Source: Marchantia polymorpha subsp. ruderalis (taxonomy: Eukaryota; Streptophyta; Marchantiopsida; Marchantiales; Marchantiaceae). From it: a DNA stretch of 64,000 nucleotides. Positions 1 to 11,800 of this stretch are shown here, in pieces (the first letter of the stretch is position 1; the number at the start of each line of letters is the position of its first letter). The notes beneath the pieces are model-generated. The model saw nothing but the letters and a program-made list of their open reading frames with translations, ran no database searches and was not told where the DNA came from. Location: NCBI GenBank assembly GCA_037833965.1, contig AP031358.1, forward strand, positions 21,522,001 to 21,586,000, in the 5' to 3' direction. The position numbers and the translations under genes were made by a program.

Positions 1-399
1 TGGAAACCCAGTCGACTTTTGTACAGTTGCGGGTTGGGTAAAACCGCTGCTTCTTGACTGTGCCTGATCAGAATGAGGTCCGTTCCTACAGTTACAAACC
101 AACAATATATTAGCCAACTTACTCTCACATAAACAAACTGTCTGTAAACATACACAGAAACGCAAGATAGACCGGGAGAAAATGATCGAAGGAAATTCCA
201 TTATGGGTAGCTTTTAAAAAATGAAGAGACTGTTATTATTGCTTTCAGTCACACTACTACAGTACTTCACCTCAATATACAATGTAATATATATTTTACT
301 TCGCCTCAACGTATAAGGACAAAAACGTCCAGACTCCTTGTAATATACTTCTTAAGTCAATGGTCAATGGTCTTATAAACGACTTCTTGGTTGTAACCT

Positions 400-449
400 G
401 ACGAGGGAGACCCCCTCACATCACACTCATTGAAAGGGTCTCCCTCGTC
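400..449. repeat. Stem-loop behind MEKK1: 14-bp perfect stem, 22-nt loop
   Basis: The arm at 400-413 (GACGAGGGAGACCC) is the exact reverse complement of 436-449. It lies 117-166 nt beyond the MEKK1 stop on the transcribed strand, so it is probably in the 3' UTR or near the cleavage site. The rest of 1-565 shows no gene. It has only short direct repeats of AATTTGGAGCT at about 485-508. Confidence 0.75.
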
Positions 450-565
450 TCTAGTTATACGAATTTCAGTTGTTCGAGCATCGAATTTGGAGCTCTAAAT
501 TTGGAGCTTAAAACAAGCTCTTCAAAATCAGTACAATCCCTCGTGTCATGCGTCAATTAAGAGAA

Positions 566-3500
566 TTACCTCCATACCGCTGCCGGCGGAGGAGATTCGG
601 GGACAGAACGTAGTCTATAAGAACTTATCATAGTCGCTGCAGACGCAACTGTGGTCGGAGCATTTGCTACAAATGGATGACGTAGAAGGTCTGATGCAGT
701 TGGCCTATCTTCTGGCTTAAACTGTAAACACTTTTTGATGAAGTCTACACAGGCAGGACTCAGATGTTGAGGTATAGGTGGTAGCTCTCCCTTGAAGAGT
801 AGGAAAAACCAAGAGAACTGCACATATTCCAACAAAAACAGAACGACATCAATTTGAGGTCAAGTGTTGACTCCAAATCTAGTCAATGTCAAATCACATT
901 CACTTCGTGAGAAGGTACCAACAGCAGATGGATATGATAAAAGCTTGCGATATAGTTTCAATCATGATACTGACAAAGATCTTGATCACAATCAACCGAT
1001 AGTATAGATTAATGATACCAACTCTCTCTAGTCATGATAGGTTTCGATGCCATCGACAATAGAGTGCCAATAAAAAGATTCATGTGAGAAACTGCTTACA
1101 CCCGTCGTGCCGCTCCATGGTGGCTTTCCATCGGCCATCTCAAGAACTGTACATCCTAGACTCCATATGTCCACTGGGAGTCCGTAGCCTTTTTTCTCCG
1201 TCTTATCTGGCTTCAAAATCTTCACATGTTCGTCGTACAGATATATTTCAGGATTTTTTGTAAGGCTAGTCTCAAAAATACTACTAAAATATTTAATGAC
1301 CCCAAATCCTTCCGACTAAGCATGATGACCTGTAGTGTGTCAACCCAGCAAAACAGAAAATTGGGAATGGTTTTTAGGATACCTCAGGAGCCATGAAGTA
1401 GGGAGTCCCCTTGCATGAAGTCGCGGGATTTAATTGCCCAACCTGCACATCGTTTGCAACGTCATCATGAAATGTCGTGAACAAAGAAATTGAACGCCGA
1501 AGAAATGTATAGGTGAGATGAACGAAGGAATACTCTGTCAACCAAAAGAGGAAATTTGCCGTCTTCTAAAGCACAACTGGGAACCCATACCTAAAAATGT
1601 GAATAAATTGCACCTCAAACTCGAACTCAAATTACTCATATAACATGGAGTAAACGTTATATCTCGTAAACTCTTACGATAGTATAATGACACTCACCTC
1701 CTTTGCCAATCCAAAGTCAGCTAGCTTTACTTGGCCATCCTTGTCCACCAAAATGTTGGCACATTTAATATCCCTGAGATGAGAAAGATAAGAAAAGACT
1801 CAATATGAAGACTCACCTGGACTTGCTTGTTTCAAACAATGTAACACTACTCAAGCAAGGTACTGTTTGTTACACAAATGGCTCTTCTTTTACTGCATTA
1901 AAAACTTTCAAAGAGTTTAGACGTCGACTCGGGGAAGTACGTTCTACTCTAACGTTTGAGTCCTTTGACTCGGAATGTACACGTGGGAGGTTGAAGCTGT
2001 AACTCACACTACATGTGATATTGGGGCTCAATTCCCAAGGAAAGGTGATTAATCTGGTTATCTCGCTGAAAAAGCATTTCGGTCTAGACTGTAAGAGTAG
2101 AATCAACGGAAGTCCAAACGAGAAGCAAAACTAAAGGAGAGGTGCGCAAGAAAATTTAGCCAAGTTGTGGAACATACGAGGTGGTTGAGATTCAGCTGGG
2201 TCAGATTTTTTTTTGCTGCGAAATAGATTTTACTTTACCTATGTATAGTATTCGTCTTGTGCAAGTATTCAAGCCCTTGCAGTATTTGCCTTGTGTAAGT
2301 GCTGATCAGAGTTTCATCAATTGTGCAATTCATCAGTTGGAAGTGTTTGATGATGGATTGAAGAGAATTTTGCATCAACTCTAGAAAGATGCACATATGG
2401 CCATCCTCCTACAAGATTCAACAGCACAAGGAGAGAGTAAGTAGAACTGGCATAAATATGTTCAACTTCGACAAATGCAACATGGGCAAGTCTCTCAAGC
2501 TGAACAATGCAGTTACTATCCCTACTCACTCTTCGCCCTCAGTCAAATGCAGCAATTTAGAGCAATCAAAGAGGCTTTTATGTGATCCTGCGTCTACTAG
2601 TGGAACATATTGTATGCATTTGTTAGAAGACTGAGAGTGAAAACCAGGTGCTCCCATATTGGGGACTTCGGTTTCACAACTCAGCTGCCGTCCATAAAAG
2701 ACGGGCAGTCTATACACGAACAAGCTACTGGCCTCAAAATCGCAGACAGAAGAACTTGTCAAAAGTAAAAACGTCTTTATGAACAGACCACATCTTCAAT
2801 CCTTGCAGAAAGGAGAACAACAAGGCAAGCAAATCTCCTCATATGCTACACATAAGATTGCCAGATCTTAAGAGATGGATGATCATCAATTACCTGCCCA
2901 GTACCGAAATATTGGACAACATTTGGGTGTTTCAGGTAGCTCAAGACTTCAATCTCCTGCAAAGTACATAATTGAGTAAGACAAAGAGTCAGCTTGTTTC
3001 TTAGTGTCGTTCTGTAGTTTCCAAGCAGGGAAAGCTTTCCTGTCAATTTGGTCCTAGTGATGTTCCAATGCCGCACGGCAAACGGTAAATGTGAAGCGAA
3101 GAATCAGGAAGAAATCCAAAAACTTGACGTGAAGTTCCTTGCCAATCTTTTACCTTTTGAATTTCAGGAGTAATCGTTTCTCCCCGACTAATTTTCACAG
3201 CGAAGAAACTTCCATCATCTCTGTAAAATTTTTAAGCAAAAAAAACAAGTTCTCGTGCTGTAAGGATTTGATTCCAGCATGAACGAGAGTACTCAAAAGC
3301 AATCCGGCGGACATTCATCAAAAGATTCGTGTACAACCAACCGACCTCGGACTGGCTGCAAGCCGTTAACAATCACATAGAATCTCGTGAATCAATAAGT
3401 TCACATAAGGCTAGGTAGATTATCTTCATAAGAATGTGCGTCGTGTTAGATCAGACGAAGGTGAAAACACAATACAATTCCTACAGCAATCAGAAAGAAG

Positions 3501-5272
3501 GCTCCTGGGTGTACTCACAAATTCATGGCCTCGTGCACAGTGCCAAAGGAGCCTGTTCCAATTTGCCTAATTTTGGCCCACTTTGTGGGAATTCTTGGTG
3601 CCCGCGATGGTGACCTTGGCGGGGATGGATATCTAGACAGAGGCTGCGGGGGAGCAGGCAGAGGAGATCTTGGGGAAAAAGGGAGAGTTAAAGGACGTGG
3701 TGAAGGCAAAGGAGATCTGGGAGGAGAAGGAAGAGGTGAAACTACTGGAGAAAGGATTCGAGTCATTCTGGGAGGAACATGCTGAGATGAAGGGGAATTT
3801 ACTCTGTGGCCGAAGCCTTGCGCTGAGCGTTCCCGGAGAGCAACCTGGCGGGGAGATTCTACATGAATGGCGGACCGACCCGCGGTTGGCACGTACAAAG
3901 GATGCTGTGGAGAAGAGCTAGGAGGAGGTGCTGGCAGAGGATGGCCCTGTATACAAATCCTGTCGGATCGGAGACCCCCGTCGGGACTTGGGTAGCCATT
4001 GTATCCCCACTGAGGACTAGCTGAACCATTAGAACCCCAAGACCCTTCTTGACGACCCCTGGCTGAGCTACTCGATCCCCAAGATCTTCCCTCCGGACTG
4101 TGAGAACCATTCTGTGCCCAGGTTGTACCTCGCGGGCTACATTGGCTTCGAGGACTCTGTGGTCCATTTGATAATTTGACGTTTGATCGAGGAGAGTGAC
4201 TTTGAGCTGGATATCTGTTAACCTCATTCTGAGGAGGACTTGGAATTCGTCTGTTGTCGACCGAAAATTCCCTCGATGGCCTGCTGGATCCACCAGCTGT
4301 CCGATTCCCTCCCGGACTCATATGGCCGTTACTCACATGGCCAAAAAATTGCTCCGGTAGCGATCGCATAGTTAACAGCGTAGTCGTGCTTATTGTGGGT
4401 GTGGGCACAGGCTCGTGAGTTTCCAGCAATACATCCTCTCCAGACTTGATGCTCGCCCCAGGTGCGACGGACATTTGCCCAAATTGAAAAGAAGCCTTTC
4501 GTAACTCCAGCTCACTGTTCTTCCTTGGGCTAGTTCTAGCCTCGGATAAATCTGCTACATCCTGTATTACCTTAGCAGGACGGTGAAATTCGAAAGACGA
4601 AGGAATCTCGGACTTGATGTAGATCGGCTGGTCATCCACATAGGACTCCTCGTCCCCAGTGTCATCCGAAGTGCAAGAATCGTAACCATCGTCTGGAGAA
4701 CCAGAACACTCTCCAACATCTGATTTCGTGTAGTCGCACAATTCATCCTTTGTAGCTCCCAGCACCTGCATTGCTTTCAGCAGTGGATCTGTCGCTGGCT
4801 TCGCACCGCTCTTGCTGCCCTTGGAACGAGCAGGTGATCCGGGTCTTGGGGACATGCTGCGTGCCGCGTAGAAGTCTTCGAAACCAGTCGCCCGGGGTGA
4901 AGTCGGAAATAGTTGATTGATAGAGGAGTGTCCGTTGGATGAGAAACTATTTTGAGGAGAAGGGTGGCCACCAGCCTGGCCGTTCGGCAAGTACTTGCGA
5001 AGTTGGCATGTCCCACGCGAGCCCGAGTGTCCATTGGAAACTGATTCCCGCCCTTTGGAACTATGACCATTAGACGAGTGAGTCCCGGAGGGTCCACGAG
5101 AGTTCGAGTGTCCATTAGAGGAGGATTCATACGAAGATAGACCCTTCGACGAATTATCGGCAGAAGAAGATTGCTTGTCCTTGGAAGAGGGAGACAACGG
5201 GCCCTTCTTGAACAGCCTTTTTACATTGGATATCATGCTTGAATGCCCCCAAGACATCAATGAGTCAGGCAT
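566..5272 (-). CDS. MEKK1: MEKK1-type MAP kinase kinase kinase, 8 exons, 853 aa
   Basis: Serine/threonine kinase expected to phosphorylate MAPK kinases in a cytosolic cascade. Exons read on the minus strand: 5272-3519, 3220-3154, 2956-2894, 2408-2239, 1773-1698, 1442-1383, 1219-1100, 817-566. All junctions are GT..AG and phases agree throughout. Residues 1-560 are a low-complexity Ser/Pro/Gly-rich regulatory region. The kinase domain follows: glycine loop GTGSFGTV near 571-578, FAVK lysine K594, helix-C glutamate E608, HRDIKCAN with catalytic D686, DFG at 704-706, [12 protein letters not shown] ending at E730, DIWSLGC, and the final [12 protein letters not shown]. The motifs [18 protein letters not shown] and SCKGTP match Arabidopsis MEKK1 (MAPKKK8) better than YODA/MAPKKK3. 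Odd point: Phe replaces the usual Trp before MAPE. The exon 6/7 acceptor (GTGAAG) has a poor pyrimidine tract, and the exon 7 donor was chosen at GTAAGC because it keeps phase and family length. Confidence 0.9.
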
Positions 5273-7420
5273 CGAAGAAGGAAGAATCTAAAGCACTGAA
5301 AAAAAGTGCAGAGGGATCACATCTCAAGGACGCACGAGCACTAGCTTTCAACACACTTTCAGACGATGGTAAGTGCCAAAGTTCGAGTTTCGAAAGCCCA
5401 CCGAGAACGAAACGAAGAGAGAGAGCTAACATCTGAAGTGTAGTGCAGCCATTCAACATGGCCAGATATTCTCAAGGAGGTGCATGGAAATTGGGACAAA
5501 TCAAGGACGAAAGAGAAAGAGCAGACACAGCCACTGAAAAGGGGAGCATGTTGACATGCCAAAGAAACTGCTTCGAAAATTGCCGTTTGTAGGTCAGAAT
5601 TCCAAAATAAGGATTCCGCAAACTAAAGCGAGATCACCGACCCTCATCTCCCGTCCGTTCCAGTGACAGCTTGTCCAGAAGGAGCATCCTCAACAGTGGG
5701 CGAAAAGATCAACGAGTTACAGGTGACAAGCGGAAAAATTCTCCAAATTCCTCCAGTTCCGACACTGATCTACGATTCCGTGTTTCATAAATCTAGCTCA
5801 AACCAGCACAGGCACAATCATCTGCCTCCGGGCTGGGTTTCCAGCCAGTCTCATCGCAACCAACTAATATACATGCGTCGAGCCCGGGACTGCACAACTA
5901 AGATCGACGGCAAGCTCCACGCTGGCTAATTTCAGGCCGTCTCATCGTCCCGCCCCTGCAACGTAACCCAGACCAAACGCTGCCCATGGGCTTCCTAACA
6001 ATCCTGTCAATCGTCCTGTCAGATGCGAGTGCAAGCTCTCCCTCCCTCTCTCTCTGTGCCGCCTCTGCCTGCAACCCCACGGCTCCGACGTCCTGAGAAC
6101 CAAAGAAAGAAATTCTCGACCCGAGAACGATTGTCGAAGAGGCCACCGCGAAACACGGTTCTGCTTAGGAGCTCCTCCTGCTTTCGATAATTGGGCTCCT
6201 GCAAGGTAAAACTGGCGTTGTTCACTTGCGACCCCTTTTGCCTTACTCCACTTATCTACGTGCTACAGTAATCTACACTCAGTAATAATGGAAATTATAT
6301 ATAAGTCCGCATCCCAGCCCTCCCCTCCCCTCCCCTCGCCTGCCCACCTTCGCCCCCTCCCCAGATCCGAAAATCCCTGCCTACTCATCCCGTCCCGGCT
6401 TCCAACTGGAGCGCACCAGCACCACCTCTCTCGTCTCTTCTCCTCTCCTTTCCTTTCCTTTCTTTTCTCCGCTCTAGTCTCCTCTGCTGTCCTCTCCGTG
6501 AGTGTCGAGGGGAAGAGGCTGAGAAAAATATGTACACTGGCAAGTCTGCGTCAAGTCTTCGCTCCGCCTGCAGCTACAGAAGAGTCTCGGACTCGGAGAG
6601 CGGAGTGCGCGAGTTTGAACCTACCTGAACCGGCCGCGGCTGTGCAGCCAAGGATGGACGAGCGACTTGAAGGGCCACACACACACATCCTCCTACAGAA
6701 GCGAGGCATTAATTGCTGGCCCCCATGGCTGCCCTCCGCCGTCGTCGGGGCACGATCTCGACACCTCCACGGCTGATGAGACCGATGACATTGGCCGCGA
6801 ATCATCGCAGAATTTCCAGTCAAACTCCGCATGAACCAAACCCCGAGTCTCCCTCTCCCTCCTCCCCTTTTCCGCCCCCATCTCCTCCGTCCCTCTCCCC
6901 CGATGCCTTCCGCCTTCCGTCCCGCGATGGCCGCTGTTGTCCTCGTCGCCCCGCCCCGCCCCGCCCCGCTCCCCGCCCGCTGCCAGCGGTTCGTAATCCG
7001 GCCCGGCGGTCGTCGCCGCTCCCGACCTTATCACCTCCCTCCCTCCCTGCCGCTATCCTGCCCTGCCTGTGACCGGCAACCGGCAGCTCTCGCCGCGTTG
7101 CACGTTCCATTCGAATCATCCGGAGGGAGAACGCCATCCGGAGCCCGGCACGTCCCGTCGCTGACCGTCCTCGCCGAGAATTATAATGTTCCCGAGACCG
7201 AAGTGCTTCAGGTCTCCACGTGTTTTACAAGGACGGAAACAAGATCGGCGAACCGCTAACAGACTGGGACAGCTCGTCGCTGCCCCCACCAACGCAGAAT
7301 CACGGGACCAACATCAAGATCGGGATGAAATAAAATGCGGGCTTTTCTCATTCTTATTCCCGTGGCCTCCATTTTCTGTGAAAGCATGTGTTTTAAGAAT
7401 CGGGAATAAGAAGTTGTGAG
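5273..7420 (-). promoter_or_regulatory. MEKK1 upstream region and probable 5' UTR
   Basis: There are no recognisable coding exons. On the minus strand a run of T followed by CAG at about 5298-5296, just before the ATG, looks like the acceptor of a 5' UTR intron. From about 5900 to 7260 the sequence is GC-rich with strong strand asymmetry: CCCCT and CTCC runs at 6305-6340 and 6840-7050, and a CGCCC array at 6947-6980. Many open frames on both strands here fit this base bias rather than genes. Promoter assignment is inferred from position. Confidence 0.5.
6947..6980. repeat. CGCCC array, G-quadruplex-capable on the minus strand
   Basis: Four consecutive CGCCC units are followed by CTCCCC and GCCC, giving at least five runs of three or more G on the minus strand. 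That is the sense strand for MEKK1, about 1.7 kb above its ATG. Confidence 0.7.
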
Positions 7421-8601
7421 GTAATGCCCTGGCAATAATTCTACGATTCCCCTGGATTGCTGTTCGGATAACCTCCTGGAACGTTCGCGGTTCGCAGGGA
7501 TGCCCTTCATGTGCTCGTGAATTATTTTCCTCTGCAACTGCATAACCTCTCGTTCGTCACCACGGATTATAGAATTTTCTGGAGGAATCTTTGGCATGCA
7601 CAATCATTACCGAATACTCCAAGTCGGCGAGATGGATATGCTATTATGTTAACTGAAAGAAATTCCGCTCGTGAGAGCCCAACCTCTCATGGAAATGGAA
7701 GGAAAACGAAAAATACTTCAATAATTGCAACATACGGAGGACAACTATTCCCAAATCTATCGTTCCCACCACGCCAATTTAAACAGTTCGAGGATATTCT
7801 CCAGGTCGCAAGAAATTCTTACTCTACTTTTGCCGTTCATGAAACGTGGCCCTATGGAAAAAGTTTAACAACATCCCTTTTCGGTCTGATGATCACCATC
7901 TCTTCGTTAGGGTGCGAGGTTTGTGCCTCGACCTCAGACCTCAGACCTTGCAAGTGAGAGTGAGTCAACCCTATGAAACGCCAACAGATAACTCATACAC
8001 TAGAAGCTACTTAGTGACACACACGTTTCCGCCAAGACGTTAACCCATGGTCTCTTCCGCTGCGGTTCGCCTTTCCTCGGTCAACAGAACAATGCCTAGG
8101 CTCAAAAAGATATGGTGGGCAATAGTCCCCGGAACAAGATCATCACAACACGATCTCATCAGCGGCGCATAGGTCCATCGGCCCCAACAATGCTTTCAGG
8201 TGCTCAAAAGATCAGACAGCAGATTCGATCCGCGAAACTTCTGCATGGAGCGGAAGAGGGAAGGCGGTGAGAAACCAGATCATCGGTAGGCAGCAGCATA
8301 ATAGAGCAGCCCGAACGCATGTCCCGATCAGACAGAGCCTAGCTTAATGAAAGAAAGTCTATACACGAAGTGAAATCGAAGTGCGCACAAGAAGATCGTG
8401 CTTGAACAGGACGAGGACGCTTGGCTGCTTGCCCTCTGGGCATCAACTTACAAGAATATTAGAAAGAGAGCCGCCTTGAATTTTGATGAAGGCGCAGGTG
8501 CTGCCTCGCCGCAAAAGGGAGCACAATATTTAGTGAACCGGAATATACACTCGGCGGAAGCAACGGGGAACTCGACGTGCACCGGGCGGCCGGTTCTCGC
8601 C

Positions 8602-8778
8602 CCACCGGAAGCACGGCGCGCACATGTTCCCGGGAGTGCTTCTACAGGAGACCTCGGGAACGGAGACTTTCCCGTTGTCTCGCTCGTCCAACCGGTAGCA
8701 CGGCGCTCTCATGTTCCCGGGAGGTCTTCTGCAGAAGTCCTCGGGGACGGGGACGGGGACTTTCCAATTGTCACGTCC
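8602..8778. repeat. Degenerate tandem duplication, about 87-bp unit, two copies
   Basis: Copy 1 is about 8602-8688 and copy 2 about 8689-8778. They share the core ACCGG-AGCACGGCGC, CATGTTCCCGGGAG, CTTCT-CAG, CCTCGGG-ACGG and GACTTTCC in the same order. The 87-nt spacing is a multiple of three, so a local open frame survives through both copies, but no ATG-started gene is supported. Confidence 0.75.
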
Positions 8779-8833
8779 CCCATTCCGTGACGCTCGGCCA
8801 TCAGGTTCGGATCTCGCGGAGAATCCGCCAAAG

Positions 8834-8884
8834 CTCGGTTCGCTTCGGTTCGGTTTGGTTAGGCTCGGCTCGGTTCGGTTCGGC
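8834..8884. repeat. CGGTT-rich imperfect microsatellite
   Basis: Repeated CGGTT/CGGCT/TGGTT pentamers occur about nine times in 51 bases, flanked by unique sequence. Confidence 0.8.
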
Positions 8885-11800
8885 CGAACATCAAGAGTTG
8901 CACAGTGGCGGGGAGGCGCTCGGGAGGAAGGCTGAGATTCTCTCCGCGAACGAATATGCTCTTTGACGGGAGACGCGGAATCGTTCGGATCGTCGGCTCG
9001 GCCAATGAGATGGCTTCCGTATTACCGGCACAGTGATCCCCCAGAGCCCATCCGAACTCATGAGACTGGAGTACAGTGACCTGCAGCTGATCTTGCGGGA
9101 GGGCATAGTGAAATCGATCATCCCCCACTGTAAAAAATCCATATTTGTGCCGTTCCGATCGACTTCACAGGAGTGTTAGGCCGGTTTCCAGTGAGTCAAC
9201 ACGAGAAAGCGTCAAATGCTTCAGTTGATCCAGTTGAGACGCTGCACACGGGAGGCAGGCGAAGGAGCCAGAGGCCAAAAGTACAGAGAGAACTGGGAGC
9301 GAGGGCAAACCCACTTCCTGCGTCCCTATATTACCTCGAACTACGACCGGGCAATGAGGTTGTGACATCAGTCAATTGCAGTGAGCGACCATGTCGATAT
9401 CAGATATCAGGTGCCAGACCTTCTTTTTTTCTGCGAGCGAATTTAAAGCGCATGATTTTGGAAGGTTTTTAAACCACCAGGGAACATCACGAATTTAACC
9501 CACACGAGCAGAAAACCACTCGACAGTAGGGCATTAATATCTCAGACCATTGTGAGCGAGTCCTTGACCGTCCGGAAAGTACAGGCGAGTGTGGGAATTT
9601 CTCATCCATTACAACAACCAGTCTTCTTTGTTGTCAGAACTTGACATGCATGGAAACATCTTCCCTGCACAATAATCCGAGTGCATTTGGCAGAAGATGA
9701 TAGCCTGGCTCCCACATTTTGAGGGAGGACAAAGCAAGGACGCGGTTGTATTGACCAGTCAAGACACCTCAGTGGTTTTGTCTGCCTTTGGAGGGTGTTA
9801 TCACTACTATGGAGCTTGCCCATTCATTCGAGAAACTTCAACGAGATTTCCTAATCTTAGCTCGAGTGCAGCGTTGCAAACCTAAAGCGATGTTATGGAA
9901 GTAGTTTAGCCAGGCATTTTGCTCACAATTTCATCATAAACTTCATCTTTCACTTTAGGACTTTGATTTCACTTTGAGAACAAAATCTAAGATTGGTGTC
10001 CACATGAGAGTTCTCTTTACTGATTTACCTTCATATACGCAGATTAAATGCGTTGAATACAGCCCTTCGTCCCATGACAAAATTGATATGAATTAACAAA
10101 AGATACATTACTTTCACATATATTTTGCTCTCACCCCCATTTGGATCTAGGATTTGTTTATACACGTGTTTATATAGTCATAACATGTTACTGTAGTCAT
10201 CATGTCTTGTATTTCAAACCCCTTTCTACAAATTCGTTATTGAATCTTGTTTTTTAACTTCATTACATTTATTCATTTTGTCATTTTTGCATGTCTTTTG
10301 TACTCCAAAAAGCTCGAAACAAATATAAACACAAATAAAGGATACATACATTAGTAATCAATCATATCAATATTCATAGATTTCATTGTTGGATCTCCAA
10401 CATGATTATTAGTCCATCCACACATTACAACATCAAAAAAAGTCATATATCAAAATTCATGAATCAATCTTTTTTCAAAAAAAAGCTCAATCCCTCTAAA
10501 AAAACAAAATGTAATCACATAATTGAATTTGAAATTAATTTCTTTATTGTAAACCATTATAAAAATAAAATTGATTAAACTTAGAGCCAAAAAAATGCTT
10601 GCTTGGAGACAAAATTTTTGAAAAATTTAAATATCTCATTATTTCATATGAAATATTTAAATTATCAAATCATGGCTAAGTTTCCAAATGATGAACTTCA
10701 AATTGCTATTCATTATGTTCTCACTTCACTAGTGTTCAATTCAAAATTTTGTTAAAATTTGACATTTTAAATATTTTAAATAAATAATATGATATTTTCA
10801 AAATATAATAATTTATGTCACAATTAAATTATAGCAAACATCAATAACTTCACAATGAATTTGGACTAATGAATTAATTTACGAAAATTATAAACTAGTC
10901 TATCTAATTTTCATGAAATTTTACATGAATATAAAAAAAGGCACAATAAAAATAATATTTAATGAGTCAAAATTTAAAATATGTTTAATAATACATAATA
11001 ATGCAATATTAGGTTGTATGTGATAAATATTTTGAAATTTATTCTCAAGTATTTGATAAAAAATCAATCATTATATAAGTTGAACAACTAAAGTTTAAAT
11101 AACATGTATGAGCTATAAAATTAAATAATTTTAAATTTTAAATAAATTTTTTACTTTGATATAAATTTATTGTAGATATATTACAACTATATTTGATTTT
11201 TTTAAGTAATCTAAACACAATGAAAAAATATCTCATTATTTTCCAAGCTTTTTCAAATCTGATATATATATATATATATATAATCAATAATATTTCAATT
11301 CATAGACAAATATTTTTTTTATAACAACATATCCTTATGATCTTTAGTCTGTGTCAACACATAAATGCTTGACCCCAGTAAGTGATACTACATTTATGCA
11401 AAGCTCCTTTTATATTATTGAAACCAAAAGTTATAAGACATAAATGTTTATATATCTTGTTGTACAATGCAAGTTCATTAGTTTAACTAACTTGTATTTT
11501 TAATTAAACAAGATTAAAAATATATAATTATAAATATATGTTAGTTTGTTCATATCTTAGTATAAAAAATCTTAAATTATTAATATGTATATTTAATAAA
11601 AAATTATACACAAATAAGACACATTGATCTTTATAAATTAAAATGCAAAATTGCAAATACATTAATAAAATTAAAAAACAAAACACCTTCATTTTGTACA
11701 ATATTATATTAAACAATTATTAATTCAACATTAACACATTATGATTCAAAGTTGTAATAATCTTGATTCTTCAAAGTTTAAATATAATTTAATGGATATG

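Larger units (their letters stand above)
7420..9950. other. Intergenic region with no recognised gene
   Basis: Mixed composition, GC-rich between about 8400 and 9400. Several open frames of up to about 150 codons exist, but none has family motifs and most start at non-ATG codons. It contains the tandem duplication and the CGGTT-rich run listed separately. Confidence 0.5.

Noticed and set aside
566..5272. Assignment to YODA/MAPKKK3
   Set aside because: [21 protein letters not shown]-type and C-terminal [12 protein letters not shown] motifs with a short tail match MEKK1 better; YODA has a long C-terminal extension.
6288..7259. Several overlapping open frames of 90-160 codons on both strands
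   Set aside because: GC-rich, C/G-asymmetric DNA removes stops in all frames; compositions are Pro/Arg/Gly-biased and no domains appear.
8398..8790. 130-codon plus-strand frame containing the 87-bp duplication
   Set aside because: It starts at GTG, has no ATG or domain, and no splice-compatible partners were seen.
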